Shown here: in pieces, positions 52,680 through 62,106 of the stretch
How the letters are laid out: each line of letters begins with the position of its first letter
How positions within the stretch are numbered: position 1 is the stretch's first letter
Source: an uncultured Eubacterium sp.
GTDB lineage: Bacteria > Bacillota > Clostridia > Oscillospirales > Acutalibacteraceae
Assembly: GCF_945980375.1 (NCBI RefSeq)
Contig: NZ_CAMFQO010000005.1
Coordinates: 23,167 to 87,166 of the forward strand
Length of the DNA: 64,000 nt
Direction: 5' to 3'
Notes under the pieces: model-generated
What the model saw: only the letters and a program-made list of their open reading frames with translations
Databases searched by the model: none
Told to the model about the DNA's origin: nothing
Program-made: the position numbers and the translations under genes

Positions 52680-55490
52680 ATGGCTAACAAATTTGTAACA
52701 GCTATTTTCGGAGATTACTCTAAAAAAGAGGTAAAGAAGCTCCGCAAAACAGTTGACAAGATCAATGCTCTTGAGGAAAAGTATAAGGGCATGGATGATA
52801 AGGAGCTTGCAGCACAAACTCCTGTTCTTAAGGATAGGCTCGCAAAGGGCGAAAGCCTTGACGATATTCTTCCCGATGCGTTCGCAGTTTGCCGTGAGGC
52901 AAGCTCACGTGTACTCGGTATGCGTCACTTTGATGTTCAGCTTATAGGCGGTATCGTTCTTCATCAGGGCAGAATTGCCGAGATGAAAACAGGTGAGGGT
53001 AAAACTCTTGTTGCTACTCTTCCTGCTTATCTTAATGCACTTGCCGGCGAGGGTGTTCATATCGTTACGGTTAACGATTACCTTGCAAAGCGTGACTCCG
53101 AGTGGATGGGCAAGATTTACCGTTTCCTTGGTTTAAGCGTAGGTCTTATTATTCATGAAAAGAGCGATGCAGAGCGCCAGGAGGCTTATAACGCAGACAT
53201 TACATACGGTACAAATAACGAGATGGGCTTCGACTATCTTCGTGACAATATGGTTCCTTACAAGGAACGTAAGGTTCAAAGAGGTCACGCATTCGCTATC
53301 GTCGATGAGGTTGACTCAATTCTTATCGATGAGGCACGTACTCCTCTTATCATTTCGGGTAAGGGCGATGCTTCAACAGACCTTTACCGTCAGGCAGACA
53401 TCTTTGCAAACACACTTGTTATGACAAAGGTTGCTAAAACCGATGACAAGCAGGATACAGAAGAAAACTACGAGGGCGACTATGTAGTTGACGAAAAGGC
53501 AAAGACTGCAACACTCCTTAAGAGCGGTGTAGAAAAGGCAGAGGAATTCTTTAAGGTTGATAACCTTATGGATATTGAGCACACAACTCTTCGTCACCAC
53601 ATCGACCAGGCTATCAAGGCTCACGGTGTTATGACAAGAGATATTGACTATGTTGTAAAAGACGGTCAGGTTAAAATCGTTGATGAGTTCACCGGTCGTA
53701 TTATGGAGGGCCGTAGATATAACGAGGGCTTGCATCAGGCACTTGAGGCAAAGGAAGGCGTTAAGGTTGAGCACGAAAGCAAGACACTTGCAACCATCAC
53801 CTTCCAAAACTACTTCCGTTTGTACAAAAAGCTTTCAGGTATGACAGGTACTGCCGCTACCGAGGCAAACGAGTTTGACGAAATCTACAAGCTTGATGTA
53901 GTGGAAATTCCTACAAACAAGCCTGTTATTCGTGTGGACAAGCCGGATGTTATTTTCCAGACAGAGCAGGGCAAGTTCCACAATATCATTAAGCAAATTG
54001 AAGAATGTCATGCAAAGGGACAGCCTGTACTTGTAGGTACAATCAGCATCGAAAAGTCAGAGCAGCTCTCAAAGATATTGAAGCAGCACGGCATTGAACA
54101 TAACGTACTTAACGCAAAGAATCACGAAAAGGAAGCAGAGATTGTTGCACAGGCAGGTAAGTTCGGTGCTGTTACAATCGCAACTAATATGGCAGGTCGT
54201 GGTACCGATATTATGCTTGGCGGTAACGCAGAATTTCTTGCAAAGGCTCAGATGAAGAAGATGGAATTCACAAATGAGCAGATTAGAGAAGCAACAGGCT
54301 TCGGCGATACAGATGATGAAGAAATTCTTCGTGCCCGTAAAACCTTTATTGAGCTTGAAGCAAAGTTCAAGGAGGAAATTCAGGACGAAGCAGATAAGGT
54401 AAGAGAAGCAGGCGGTTTGTTCATTCTCGGTACTGAAAGACATGACGCCCGTCGTATTGATAACCAGCTTCGCGGACGTTCGGGCCGTCAGGGTGACCCG
54501 GGTACAAGCCAGTTCTTCCTTTCACTTGAAGATGACCTTATGCGTTTGTTCGGCGGTGACAGAATGCAGAAGATGATGGGCAAGCTCACAGACGACGAGG
54601 ATATGCCTATCGAATCACGCCTTATTTCAAAAACCATCGAGTCATCACAGCAAAAGGTAGAGGGCAAGAACTTTGCTATCCGTAAGAATACTCTTCAATA
54701 TGACGATGTAATGAACCGTCAAAGAGAGCTTATTTACAAACAGCGTGATCAGGTGCTTGACGGTGTTGATCTTACCGAAACCGTTAACAAGATGCTTGAT
54801 ACAAATATTGAGGAAACCGTTACCAATTACTTTACCGGTGACTCAAAGGCTGATTGGAATGTTGACGGCCTTAGAGAAAAGTACAAGGATTGGAATATTG
54901 CAACCGATGACGACTTTAAGGATGTTGACAGCCTTACAGTTGCCGATACAGTAGAGCTTCTTCAGGACAGAGGTCATAAGATTCTTGAGGAAAAGGAGAA
55001 AATCTTGGGCTACGATATGTTCCAGGATTTCGAAAGAATGGTTATCCTCAGAAATGTTGATACATATTGGATGGATCACATTGACGCTATGGAGGATTTG
55101 AAGCAGGGTATCCACCTTCGCTCATATGCACAGAAGGATCCTGTTGTTATCTTCCGTATGGAATCATACGATATGTTTGACGAAATGACATCTCTCATCA
55201 GAGAGGATACAGCAAAGATGATGCTCACCTTGATGCCTATCCATAAGTCAGATGTTAGACGTAAGGCTGTTGCTCAGGTTACATCAACCACAACAGGCGG
55301 CGAGGCAGAAAATGCAAAGGCTGTTACAGTTCGTAAGGATAAGAAGATCGGCCCTAACGATCCGTGTCCATGCGGCAGCGGTCTTAAGTACAAAAAGTGC
55401 TGCGGCTCTCCTGCAAAGCTTGCTGCAGCTGCTGCAGAAGCAGAGAAGAAGCATAAGGAAGAAAAGCGTCGTATTAAGCCAAAAAGATAA
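52680..55490 (+). CDS. secA: Preprotein translocase ATPase SecA
   Basis: Motor driving export through SecYEG. Walker A MKTGEGKTL (near residues 101-109), DEVDSILIDEART (Walker B), the preprotein-binding region, the second motor domain with TNMAGRGTDIML and QLRGRSGRQGDPG, a helical scaffold and a C-terminal SEC-C zinc motif CPCGSGLKYKKCC. Length of 936 includes an extra stretch near 250-290 (DDKQDTEENYEGD). Own promoter and terminator. It is the main SecA by its complete motifs. Confidence 0.98.
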   Translation: MANKFVTAIFGDYSKKEVKKLRKTVDKINALEEKYKGMDDKELAAQTPVLKDRLAKGESLDDILPDAFAVCREASSRVLGMRHFDVQLIGGIVLHQGRIAEMKTGEGKTLVATLPAYLNALAGEGVHIVTVNDYLAKRDSEWMGKIYRFLGLSVGLIIHEKSDAERQEAYNADITYGTNNEMGFDYLRDNMVPYKERKVQRGHAFAIVDEVDSILIDEARTPLIISGKGDASTDLYRQADIFANTLVMTKVAKTDDKQDTEENYEGDYVVDEKAKTATLLKSGVEKAEEFFKVDNLMDIEHTTLRHHIDQAIKAHGVMTRDIDYVVKDGQVKIVDEFTGRIMEGRRYNEGLHQALEAKEGVKVEHESKTLATITFQNYFRLYKKLSGMTGTAATEANEFDEIYKLDVVEIPTNKPVIRVDKPDVIFQTEQGKFHNIIKQIEECHAKGQPVLVGTISIEKSEQLSKILKQHGIEHNVLNAKNHEKEAEIVAQAGKFGAVTIATNMAGRGTDIMLGGNAEFLAKAQMKKMEFTNEQIREATGFGDTDDEEILRARKTFIELEAKFKEEIQDEADKVREAGGLFILGTERHDARRIDNQLRGRSGRQGDPGTSQFFLSLEDDLMRLFGGDRMQKMMGKLTDDEDMPIESRLISKTIESSQQKVEGKNFAIRKNTLQYDDVMNRQRELIYKQRDQVLDGVDLTETVNKMLDTNIEETVTNYFTGDSKADWNVDGLREKYKDWNIATDDDFKDVDSLTVADTVELLQDRGHKILEEKEKILGYDMFQDFERMVILRNVDTYWMDHIDAMEDLKQGIHLRSYAQKDPVVIFRMESYDMFDEMTSLIREDTAKMMLTLMPIHKSDVRRKAVAQVTSTTTGGEAENAKAVTVRKDKKIGPNDPCPCGSGLKYKKCCGSPAKLAAAAAEAEKKHKEEKRRIKPKR

Positions 55491-55502
55491 TACATCAAAA
55501 AT

Positions 55503-55536
55503 AATCCGTCTAAAGCTTTTGCTTTAGACGGATTTT
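55503..55536 (+). terminator. Rho-independent terminator of secA
   Basis: 14-bp stem (55503-55516 with 55521-55534) with TTTT loop and short T tract. Confidence 0.85.
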
Positions 55537-55578
55537 GTCATATTTATGCCCATATAATTATAAACATTATATATATGG

Positions 55579-55607
55579 TTGAATTTGAAATTACGGTTTG
55601 TTATAAT
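55579..55607 (+). promoter_or_regulatory. Promoter of the cysteine-synthase-like operon
   Basis: TTGAAT (55579-55584), 17 bases, TATAAT (55602-55607) with extended TGT. Confidence 0.75.
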
Positions 55608-55640
55608 TAGTATGTATTATTTTGTAATGGGAGGGAAAGT

Positions 55641-56567
55641 ATGGTTTATAATAATGTGCTTGAGTGCATCGGTCACACCCCTATGATAAAGCTTAATAGG
55701 ATGGTTGAGCCGGACAGTGCCGATATTTATGTAAAATTTGAGGGGCTTAACGTCGGAGGCTCCATAAAAACAAGAACAGCTTACAATATGATTTGTGATG
55801 CAGAGGCAAAGGGCCTTATAAATAAGGATACAATTATTGTTGAGCCCACATCGGGCAATCAGGGCATCGGTCTTGCTCTTGTGGGTGCGGTGCGCGGATA
55901 CAAAACAATTATTGTTATGCCGGATTCCGTGTCGCAGGAAAGACGATTGCTTGTTGAGCATTACGGTGCGCAGGTTATCCTTATTCACGATGCGGGAAAT
56001 ATCGGCGATTGCATTGAGGAGTGTCTAAATACTGCTATCAGAATGAGAGAGGAAAATCCAAATGTTTTCATTCCGCAGCAGTTTGAAAATCCTGCAAATC
56101 CTATGGTGCATCGTCACCACACAGGTCTTGAAATATTGGAGCAGGTGGCAGGTCAGATTGACGGCTTTTGTTCAGGTATAGGAACAGGCGGTACAATTAC
56201 AGGTATAGGTGAGGTGCTAAAGGCTCAAAATCCGGATATTACAATTTGGGCAGTAGAGCCTGAAAATGCGGCAATTCTTGCCGGCGGAACCGTTGGTACG
56301 CATAACCAAATGGGCATAGGTGACGGTGTAATTCCGGAAATACTTAACCAAAGTATTTATGAGGATATATGTATAATCACCGATGAGGAGGCTATCCAAA
56401 CCTCAAAGGATTTGGCAATTATGGAGGGCTTGATGTGCGGCATCAGCAGCGGAACAAATGTTGCCGCCGCCAAAAAGCTTGCTAAAAAGCTCGGCAAGGG
56501 CAAAACTGTTGTTACAGTTCTTCCCGATACTGCCGAAAGATATTTTTCAACTCCGTTGTTTGATTGA
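55641..56567 (+). CDS. PLP-dependent cysteine-synthase-family enzyme
   Basis: Fold-type II PLP enzyme of the O-acetylserine sulfhydrylase group. The PLP lysine is in GGSIKTR (residue about 43; the classical form is GSVKDR). The substrate loop reads TSGNQGIG instead of the usual TSGNTGI, and the PLP-phosphate loop is GIGTGGTITG. The C-terminal SSGTNVAAA is intact. Length of 308 is normal. It may be CysK, or a relative with another nucleophile or substrate, given these changes. GGGAGGG precedes the ATG. It leads a probable operon with the two following genes. Confidence 0.82.
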   Translation: MVYNNVLECIGHTPMIKLNRMVEPDSADIYVKFEGLNVGGSIKTRTAYNMICDAEAKGLINKDTIIVEPTSGNQGIGLALVGAVRGYKTIIVMPDSVSQERRLLVEHYGAQVILIHDAGNIGDCIEECLNTAIRMREENPNVFIPQQFENPANPMVHRHHTGLEILEQVAGQIDGFCSGIGTGGTITGIGEVLKAQNPDITIWAVEPENAAILAGGTVGTHNQMGIGDGVIPEILNQSIYEDICIITDEEAIQTSKDLAIMEGLMCGISSGTNVAAAKKLAKKLGKGKTVVTVLPDTAERYFSTPLFD

Positions 56568-56597
56568 AATAATTTATGATTAATATGAGGTGCTGGT

Positions 56598-57770
56598 ATG
56601 GCTAATGTAATAGATTATATTAATAATTACGGCGACATTTCTTTTTGTGATGTTCCGTTTGATGAGGCAGACAATGTTGCACTTTGCGATATGTACTATA
56701 TGCCGCTTGATGAGGTAGTGTCTGACAGCTTTGACGATGAGCCTGTGCCGTACAAGGATGCTGCAAACAGGATTTTTGATATGCGTGGCAGAAAGCATGA
56801 GCCTGTCGGACTGGTTTTGCAAAAGTGCATAAGCGAGGTTATGATGGCAATGGCTGATAAAAAACGCTTTGCCGAAATGAAGGTTGTCGCAGCCGTTCGT
56901 GTATACGAAAAGGAGCCTGCCGTACAGTTTGAGGCTGCAACATTTTTACTGCCGGACAATACTGTTATTGTTCTTTTTAAGGGAACAGATGATACTCTTA
57001 TCGGATGGAAAGAGGACATTGATATTCTTACCAAAAAAGGTATTCCGTCCAATATGCTTGCAACCGAATATCTTGAGAAGGTGGCAAAAAAATTTGACGG
57101 AAAAATTATTGTTTGCGGTCATTCAAAGGGTGGCTTTATTGCACAGTATGCCACACTGTTTTGCAAAAAGGAAATACGTGATAGGATAGAATGTGTATAT
57201 AATAATGACGGACCGGGCTTTTGGGATTATTCTTATTTGCAGGAGGAATCATATGCCGAGATGCTTCCTAAATACCGTCATTTCGTACCGCAGTCATCAT
57301 TTATCGGTATGATGCTTGCACATGATAATGATTATACGGTGGTAAAAAGTGATCAGCTTTTGGGTCCGCTTCAGCACGATTTGTATTCGTGGCAATTTGA
57401 CGGCAGACGTCTTATAAAGCTTGACGAGCTTACACCTGTCGGAAAGCTTAACGACGGAATACTTCACGATCTTGTAGACAATCTGACTGATGAGCAGGAG
57501 CAGGTGCTTGATGAGGTTGTTGATGTTTTGCTTGCAGGCGTAAATCAAAAGGGCTTGCTTGATGTTAAGGATAATTTGCTAACCTCAATTAAGGGCGGAG
57601 CAGAGGCTTGGCGTTCTCTTGACCGCGATACCCAAAAGAGCTTTTTGGGCATTTTTTCAACCGCACCGTCAATCGTTGTGAAAAATACCGAAAAGGTGCG
57701 TAAGGAAGAAAACATAAAAAGAAAAAATAAGATTATAGAAAATCTTAAATATCTTAATGTGTTGTTTTAG
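56598..57770 (+). CDS. Mbeg1-like (DUF2974) alpha/beta hydrolase
   Basis: Lipase-like protein of the Mbeg1/DUF2974 type common in gut Clostridia. The N-terminus contains the family opening DYINNYGDISFCDVPFDEAD. The core has FKGTDDTLIGWKED and the nucleophile elbow CGHSKGGFIAQY (Ser near residue 177). The tail is helical and Lys-rich. No signal peptide, so it is cytoplasmic. Length is 390. A ribosome site GAGG is upstream, 30 bases after the cysteine-synthase-like gene. Substrate is unknown. Confidence 0.82.
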   Translation: MANVIDYINNYGDISFCDVPFDEADNVALCDMYYMPLDEVVSDSFDDEPVPYKDAANRIFDMRGRKHEPVGLVLQKCISEVMMAMADKKRFAEMKVVAAVRVYEKEPAVQFEAATFLLPDNTVIVLFKGTDDTLIGWKEDIDILTKKGIPSNMLATEYLEKVAKKFDGKIIVCGHSKGGFIAQYATLFCKKEIRDRIECVYNNDGPGFWDYSYLQEESYAEMLPKYRHFVPQSSFIGMMLAHDNDYTVVKSDQLLGPLQHDLYSWQFDGRRLIKLDELTPVGKLNDGILHDLVDNLTDEQEQVLDEVVDVLLAGVNQKGLLDVKDNLLTSIKGGAEAWRSLDRDTQKSFLGIFSTAPSIVVKNTEKVRKEENIKRKNKIIENLKYLNVLF

Positions 57771-57788
57771 GTAGGTTAACAGTAACAA

Positions 57789-58322
57789 ATGAGAGAAATC
57801 CTTCATATAATTTATCGCACGGACAAGGGAACCGTACTGCTTCTTCTTGTTGCATTGTCGGTGCTGTTTGGTGTTTACCGTTTGCTTTTTGAAAAGAAGC
57901 ACTTTAACAATAGGCTTGTGGCGGTAATGCTTTTGGCATCGGTGATAGCGACATTTGTTCCAACCGTGATTAATCGTGTCGGGCAGGATAACACAGCACA
58001 AATTATGCTTGAGCCGTTTCGTTCATTAAGGCTTTATTTTACAACCGGCTATGAGGAATGGTTAAGAGTTTGTGTGATGAATTTTGCTTTGTTTTTCCCG
58101 TTAGGATGCTCGTTTGCCTGCTTTGATGATAAGGCAAAAATCAAGCCTTGGCATGTAGTCATTTCGTCCTGTGTGTTGAGCATAGCAATAGAAATTCTGC
58201 AACACATTTTTTCGCTCGGTGTCAGCGAGTTTGACGACGTATTCAACAATACTCTCGGTGCGTTGATGGGATTTGTGTTAACGCGATTGTTTTATACTGC
58301 CTTTTATAAATTAAAAAAATAA
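57789..58322 (+). CDS. VanZ-like membrane protein
   Basis: Small integral membrane protein of the VanZ family, named after the teicoplanin-resistance accessory gene but widespread and mostly of unknown function. Four to five hydrophobic segments are visible, and the family pattern NFALFFPLGC, then SIAIEILQ, then FDDVFNNTLGALMG is intact. Length is 177. It follows the Mbeg1-like gene by 18 bases and ends in a terminator. Resistance should not be inferred from this gene alone. Confidence 0.85.
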   Translation: MREILHIIYRTDKGTVLLLLVALSVLFGVYRLLFEKKHFNNRLVAVMLLASVIATFVPTVINRVGQDNTAQIMLEPFRSLRLYFTTGYEEWLRVCVMNFALFFPLGCSFACFDDKAKIKPWHVVISSCVLSIAIEILQHIFSLGVSEFDDVFNNTLGALMGFVLTRLFYTAFYKLKK

Positions 58323-58329
58323 GTCATTT

Positions 58330-58372
58330 AAGACATCCACTATTGCGTTGGGCAAATTTTGGATGTCTTTTT
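58330..58372 (+). terminator. Rho-independent terminator after the VanZ-like gene
   Basis: AAGACATCC (58330-58338) pairs with GGATGTCTT (58361-58369), followed by Ts; the loop is long (22 bases). Confidence 0.75.
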
Positions 58373-58407
58373 CCATAATTTATATTAGGATGAAGAGATA
58401 ATAAACA

Positions 58408-58436
58408 TTGCATATTTACCCAAAATAATATATAAT
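58408..58436 (+). promoter_or_regulatory. Promoter of the GPH symporter - GH2 operon
   Basis: TTGCAT (58408-58413), 17 bases, TATAAT (58431-58436). A GGGG ribosome site follows. Confidence 0.7.
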
Positions 58437-58456
58437 GGGCTCAAAGGGGTGCTAAT

Positions 58457-59833
58457 ATGAAAACTACAAAACCATTTGGTATAGCCGACAAGCTTGGCTA
58501 TATGTTCGGTGATTTTGCAAATGACTTTACCTTTTTGCTGTCGTCATCCTTCCTGCTGAAATTCTACACAGACGTTATGGGCGTTAAGGGTAGCGTTGTC
58601 GGCATTGTAATGATGGTAGCAAGGTTTGTTGATGCCTTTACCGATGTTGGTATGGGCAGAATTTGCGACAGATCCAAAACAACAAAAAACGGCAAGTTTA
58701 AGCCGTGGATTTTAAGGATGTGCGGTCCTGTTGCACTTATGTCCTTTTTGATGTATCAAAGCTCGCTTGCAAATATGAGCATGGGCTTTAAGATCGGTTA
58801 TCTTGTTGTAACCTACATTCTTTGGGGCTCTGTGTTTTATACATCCGTAAACATTCCGTACGGCTCTATGGCGTCTGCTATTTCGGAAAATCCAAGTGAC
58901 AGACAATCGCTTTCCACCTTCAGAACAATGGGTGGTGTCCTTGCAGGTGGAATCATCACGGCAGGTCTGCCTATGATTATTTATGATAACAACATTATTA
59001 ACGGTAGAAAGTTTACTATTGTTGCCGGTGCTTGCTCGGTGGGTGCAATTATTTGCTATCTTCTTTGCTATTCAATGGTAACGGAAAGGGTAATTGTAGA
59101 GCCAGATGCAGATGCCTTAAAGAACAATAATGTCGGTGTAATGCTTAAAAATGCGTTTAGCAACAGAGCGTTGATTTCCATTATCGTTGCGTCTATCGTT
59201 ATGCTTCTTGCGCAGCTGACACTTCAGTCAATGAGCAACTATGTATTCCCTAACTTTTATCATAACGCAAAGGCAATCACTGCCGGTACGGGCGTAATGG
59301 GAGTATCGATGATTTTGTCTGCCGTTCTTGCAAAGCCTGTCAGCAACAAAATCGGCAAGGCAGAGCTTGGTGCTATTGCATCTATCTTTGGCGGATTGAT
59401 GTCGCTTCTTGCTTTCTTTATCCGACCAAGCAATGTTTGGGTATTTATTGTTATTCAAAGCTTTACCTGGCTTGGCCTCGGTATGTTCCAAATGATTGCA
59501 TGGGCGCTTATCACCGATGTTATCGATTACTCCGAAATCAGAAACGGAATCCGCGAGGACGGCTCGGTATATGCTCTGTATTCCTTTGCACGAAAGCTCG
59601 GACAGGCAGCCTCTGCAGGTCTTTCCGGTGTGCTTCTTGATATGGTTGGATATTCACAGCAGACACAGTTTGACACAGATGTTGTAAACGGTATCTTTAA
59701 CATTACAACTCTTGTGCCTGCTATCGGATTTATAGTGCTTGGCTTGGTTCTGTATTTCTGGTATCCGCTTCATAAAAAGCAGGTTGATGAAAATGTAGAA
59801 AAGCTTAGACAGCTTCATTTGGAGGATAAGTAA
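58457..59833 (+). CDS. GPH-family sugar:cation symporter
   Basis: Glycoside-pentoside-hexuronide transporter with about twelve membrane helices. The N-terminal DKLGYMFGDFANDFTF and the loop DVGMGRICDRSKTTKNGKFKPW are family hallmarks, as is ALITDVIDYSEIRNG later. Length is 458. It ends immediately before the GH2 gene, so it most likely imports the glycoside that this enzyme cleaves, such as a beta-galactoside or beta-glucuronide. The C-terminus is charged, without an IIA regulatory domain as in LacS. Confidence 0.92.
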   Translation: MKTTKPFGIADKLGYMFGDFANDFTFLLSSSFLLKFYTDVMGVKGSVVGIVMMVARFVDAFTDVGMGRICDRSKTTKNGKFKPWILRMCGPVALMSFLMYQSSLANMSMGFKIGYLVVTYILWGSVFYTSVNIPYGSMASAISENPSDRQSLSTFRTMGGVLAGGIITAGLPMIIYDNNIINGRKFTIVAGACSVGAIICYLLCYSMVTERVIVEPDADALKNNNVGVMLKNAFSNRALISIIVASIVMLLAQLTLQSMSNYVFPNFYHNAKAITAGTGVMGVSMILSAVLAKPVSNKIGKAELGAIASIFGGLMSLLAFFIRPSNVWVFIVIQSFTWLGLGMFQMIAWALITDVIDYSEIRNGIREDGSVYALYSFARKLGQAASAGLSGVLLDMVGYSQQTQFDTDVVNGIFNITTLVPAIGFIVLGLVLYFWYPLHKKQVDENVEKLRQLHLEDK

Positions 59834-62026
59834 ATGAGAGAGATTAAGAATATAAATGCCGATTGGCAGTTTTCCAAGGATAAGTCTGCGTGGGAGGAAA
59901 TCAGCCTTCCTCACACCTGGAACGGTAAGGACGGTCAGGACGGCGGCAACGATTATTACAGAGGCAGATGCTATTATAAAAAACACATTGACGCAACCGA
60001 TATGCAGGGCGATAAGCTTTTTGTAAGGTTTTACGGCGTCAATTCCTCGTGCGATGTTTTCTTTAACAATAAAAAAATCGCCTCTCACGACGGCGGATAT
60101 TCTGCATTTACCGTAGAATTAAATGAAAGAGTGGGTGAGCTTACCGTTGAGGTTGATAATTCACCAAGTGACCGCGTTTATCCACAGCAGGCAGACTTTA
60201 CCTTTTACGGCGGTATTTACAGAAATGTGGAATTGATATGTGTTGCGAGTATTCATTTTGTCGGCGAATTTCACATAACTCCTGTTGTAAGCAACGGCAA
60301 TGCGGATGTTACCTTTGACGCAAGGACAAGCGCACCTGCAACCGTCGAATACGAAATTGTTAATGACGGTGAGATAATTTATCACGGTGAGGATGCAAAA
60401 ACCGTTATTGAAAATCCTCATTTGTGGAATGGCAGAATAGACCCGCATCTTTACACGGCAAATGCTTACTTGATGGTTGACGGTGAGGCAGTTGATAAGG
60501 TGTCTGCCCGCTTTGGTGTTCGTTCATTTGAAATAGATTCAAACAAAGGCTTTATCCTTAACGGTAAGGAATATCCGCTTCGAGGTGTTTCTCGCCATCA
60601 GGACAGACCGAATATAGGAAACGCGCTTCTTCCGGAGCATCATAAGGAGGATATGGACCTGATTTGTGAGCTTGGTGCAACAACTATTCGTCTTGCTCAC
60701 TATCAGCACGACCAATATTTTTATGACCTCTGTGATGAAAGAGGTATGGTTGTATGGGCAGAGATTCCGTATATTTCCAGCCATTTGGATAACGGCTTTG
60801 AAAACACAATGAGCCAAATGCGAGAGCTTGTTGAGCAATGCTATAATCATCCGTCAATTGTTGTTTGGGGTCTTTCAAATGAAATTACCATGGGTGGAGT
60901 TGCCTCACCTAATATGATTGAAAATCATAAAAAGCTCAACGACCTTTGCCATAGCCTTGACAAAACAAGGCTCACCACTCTTGCAGCGCTGACAATGTGC
61001 CCTATTGATGCAGAGTATATTCAAATTCCGGATGTTCTTTCGTACAATCACTATTTTGGGTGGTACGGCGGTAACACGGGAATGAACGGACCTTGGTTTG
61101 ACGATTTCCACGCAAAGTATCCAAACCGTGCAATCGGCATCAGTGAGTACGGCTGCGAGGCTCTTAATTGGCATACATCAAATCCGGAGCAGGGTGACTA
61201 TACCGAGGAATATCAGGCATATTATCACGAGGAGCTTATTAAGCAAATCGCCGAGCGTCCGTATCTATGGGCAACTCATGTTTGGAATATGTTTGACTTT
61301 GCTGCCGACGCAAGAGCCGAGGGCGGCGAAAACGGTATGAATCATAAGGGTCTTGTTACCTTTGACAGAAAGTATAAAAAGGACAGCTTTTATGCGTATA
61401 AGGCTTGGCTTTCGGATGAGCCTGTCCTTCACATTTGCTCAAAGAGATATGTTGATAGGGTAGAGGATGTAACAAAGGTTACTGTCTATTCAAATCAAAA
61501 CGAGGTTGAGCTTTTTGCAAACGGTGTCAGCGTTCAAAAGCAGACAAAGGGTAAGTATCCGTTCTTCTATTTTGAGGTTAAAAATGAGGGCGAAACCGAG
61601 TTGAAGGCTGTTGCAGGTGATTTAACCGATACTGCTAAGATTAAAAAGGTAAGCGAGCCTAATCCGGATTACATTATGCAGGAGGAGGGCGCTGTAATAA
61701 ACTGGTTTGAAATTGATACTCCAACCGGTTACCTTTCAATTAATGATACTGTCGGTGATATTCTTGCTACCTTCAGAGGAAAGCTTGTGCTTATCGGTAT
61801 GCTTCCTATGCTGAAAAAAGCTTTGACAGGTGATAAGTCAAAGAAAAAGGACGGCGAGAAAAAGGAAAAGGGTATGTCTGTTGCAGGCTTTAAGCCAAAC
61901 AGAACTATGCTTGAGATGGCAAAGGGCTTTGCATTAAGACGCGCATTTTCCATGCTCGGCGCAAAATTTACCAAGGAGCAAATCCTCGGCATAAACAAAA
62001 AGCTTAATAAGATAAAAAAGAAATAA
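59834..62026 (+). CDS. GH2 glycoside hydrolase with extra C-terminal domain
   Basis: Cytoplasmic GH2 enzyme: sugar-binding domain (about 1-150), immunoglobulin-like domain (about 155-245), TIM barrel (about 250-530). The acid/base Glu lies in WGLSNEIT and the nucleophile in GISEYGCE. A further domain (about 545-625) has ELFANGVSVQ as in GH2 domain 4. The last 100 residues (about 630-730) are an added Lys-rich helical region with SINDTVGDIL and LGINKKLNKI, not part of the GH2 core. Beta-galactosidase is the usual annotation; glucuronidase is less likely. Its ATG directly follows the symporter stop. Confidence 0.9.
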   Translation: MREIKNINADWQFSKDKSAWEEISLPHTWNGKDGQDGGNDYYRGRCYYKKHIDATDMQGDKLFVRFYGVNSSCDVFFNNKKIASHDGGYSAFTVELNERVGELTVEVDNSPSDRVYPQQADFTFYGGIYRNVELICVASIHFVGEFHITPVVSNGNADVTFDARTSAPATVEYEIVNDGEIIYHGEDAKTVIENPHLWNGRIDPHLYTANAYLMVDGEAVDKVSARFGVRSFEIDSNKGFILNGKEYPLRGVSRHQDRPNIGNALLPEHHKEDMDLICELGATTIRLAHYQHDQYFYDLCDERGMVVWAEIPYISSHLDNGFENTMSQMRELVEQCYNHPSIVVWGLSNEITMGGVASPNMIENHKKLNDLCHSLDKTRLTTLAALTMCPIDAEYIQIPDVLSYNHYFGWYGGNTGMNGPWFDDFHAKYPNRAIGISEYGCEALNWHTSNPEQGDYTEEYQAYYHEELIKQIAERPYLWATHVWNMFDFAADARAEGGENGMNHKGLVTFDRKYKKDSFYAYKAWLSDEPVLHICSKRYVDRVEDVTKVTVYSNQNEVELFANGVSVQKQTKGKYPFFYFEVKNEGETELKAVAGDLTDTAKIKKVSEPNPDYIMQEEGAVINWFEIDTPTGYLSINDTVGDILATFRGKLVLIGMLPMLKKALTGDKSKKKDGEKKEKGMSVAGFKPNRTMLEMAKGFALRRAFSMLGAKFTKEQILGINKKLNKIKKK

Positions 62027-62030
62027 CGAA

Positions 62031-62060
62031 AACTGTCGATAAGGTGGGCAAAACCACGCC
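62031..62060 (+). repeat. Partial third copy of the repeat's left end
   Basis: AACTGTCGATAAGGTGGGC and the following ACCACGCC match the first 30 bases of the dispersed repeat (25387 on, 62110 on). It lies right after the GH2 stop codon, before the terminator. Confidence 0.75.
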
Positions 62061-62075
62061 AAAAGAGGTTATAAA

Positions 62076-62106
62076 AAACAGATTGAACTCATTGTTCAAT
62101 CTGTTT
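62076..62106 (+). terminator. Rho-independent terminator of the GH2 operon
   Basis: 13-bp stem (62076-62088 with 62094-62106) with loop TCATT, then C and no long T run beyond three Ts. Its core is nearly the same as that of the terminator at 14972-15006. Confidence 0.75.

Noticed and set aside
57789..58322. Glycopeptide-resistance interpretation of the VanZ-like gene
   Set aside because: No vanHAX or vanRS genes are nearby, and VanZ-like proteins are widespread without resistance.
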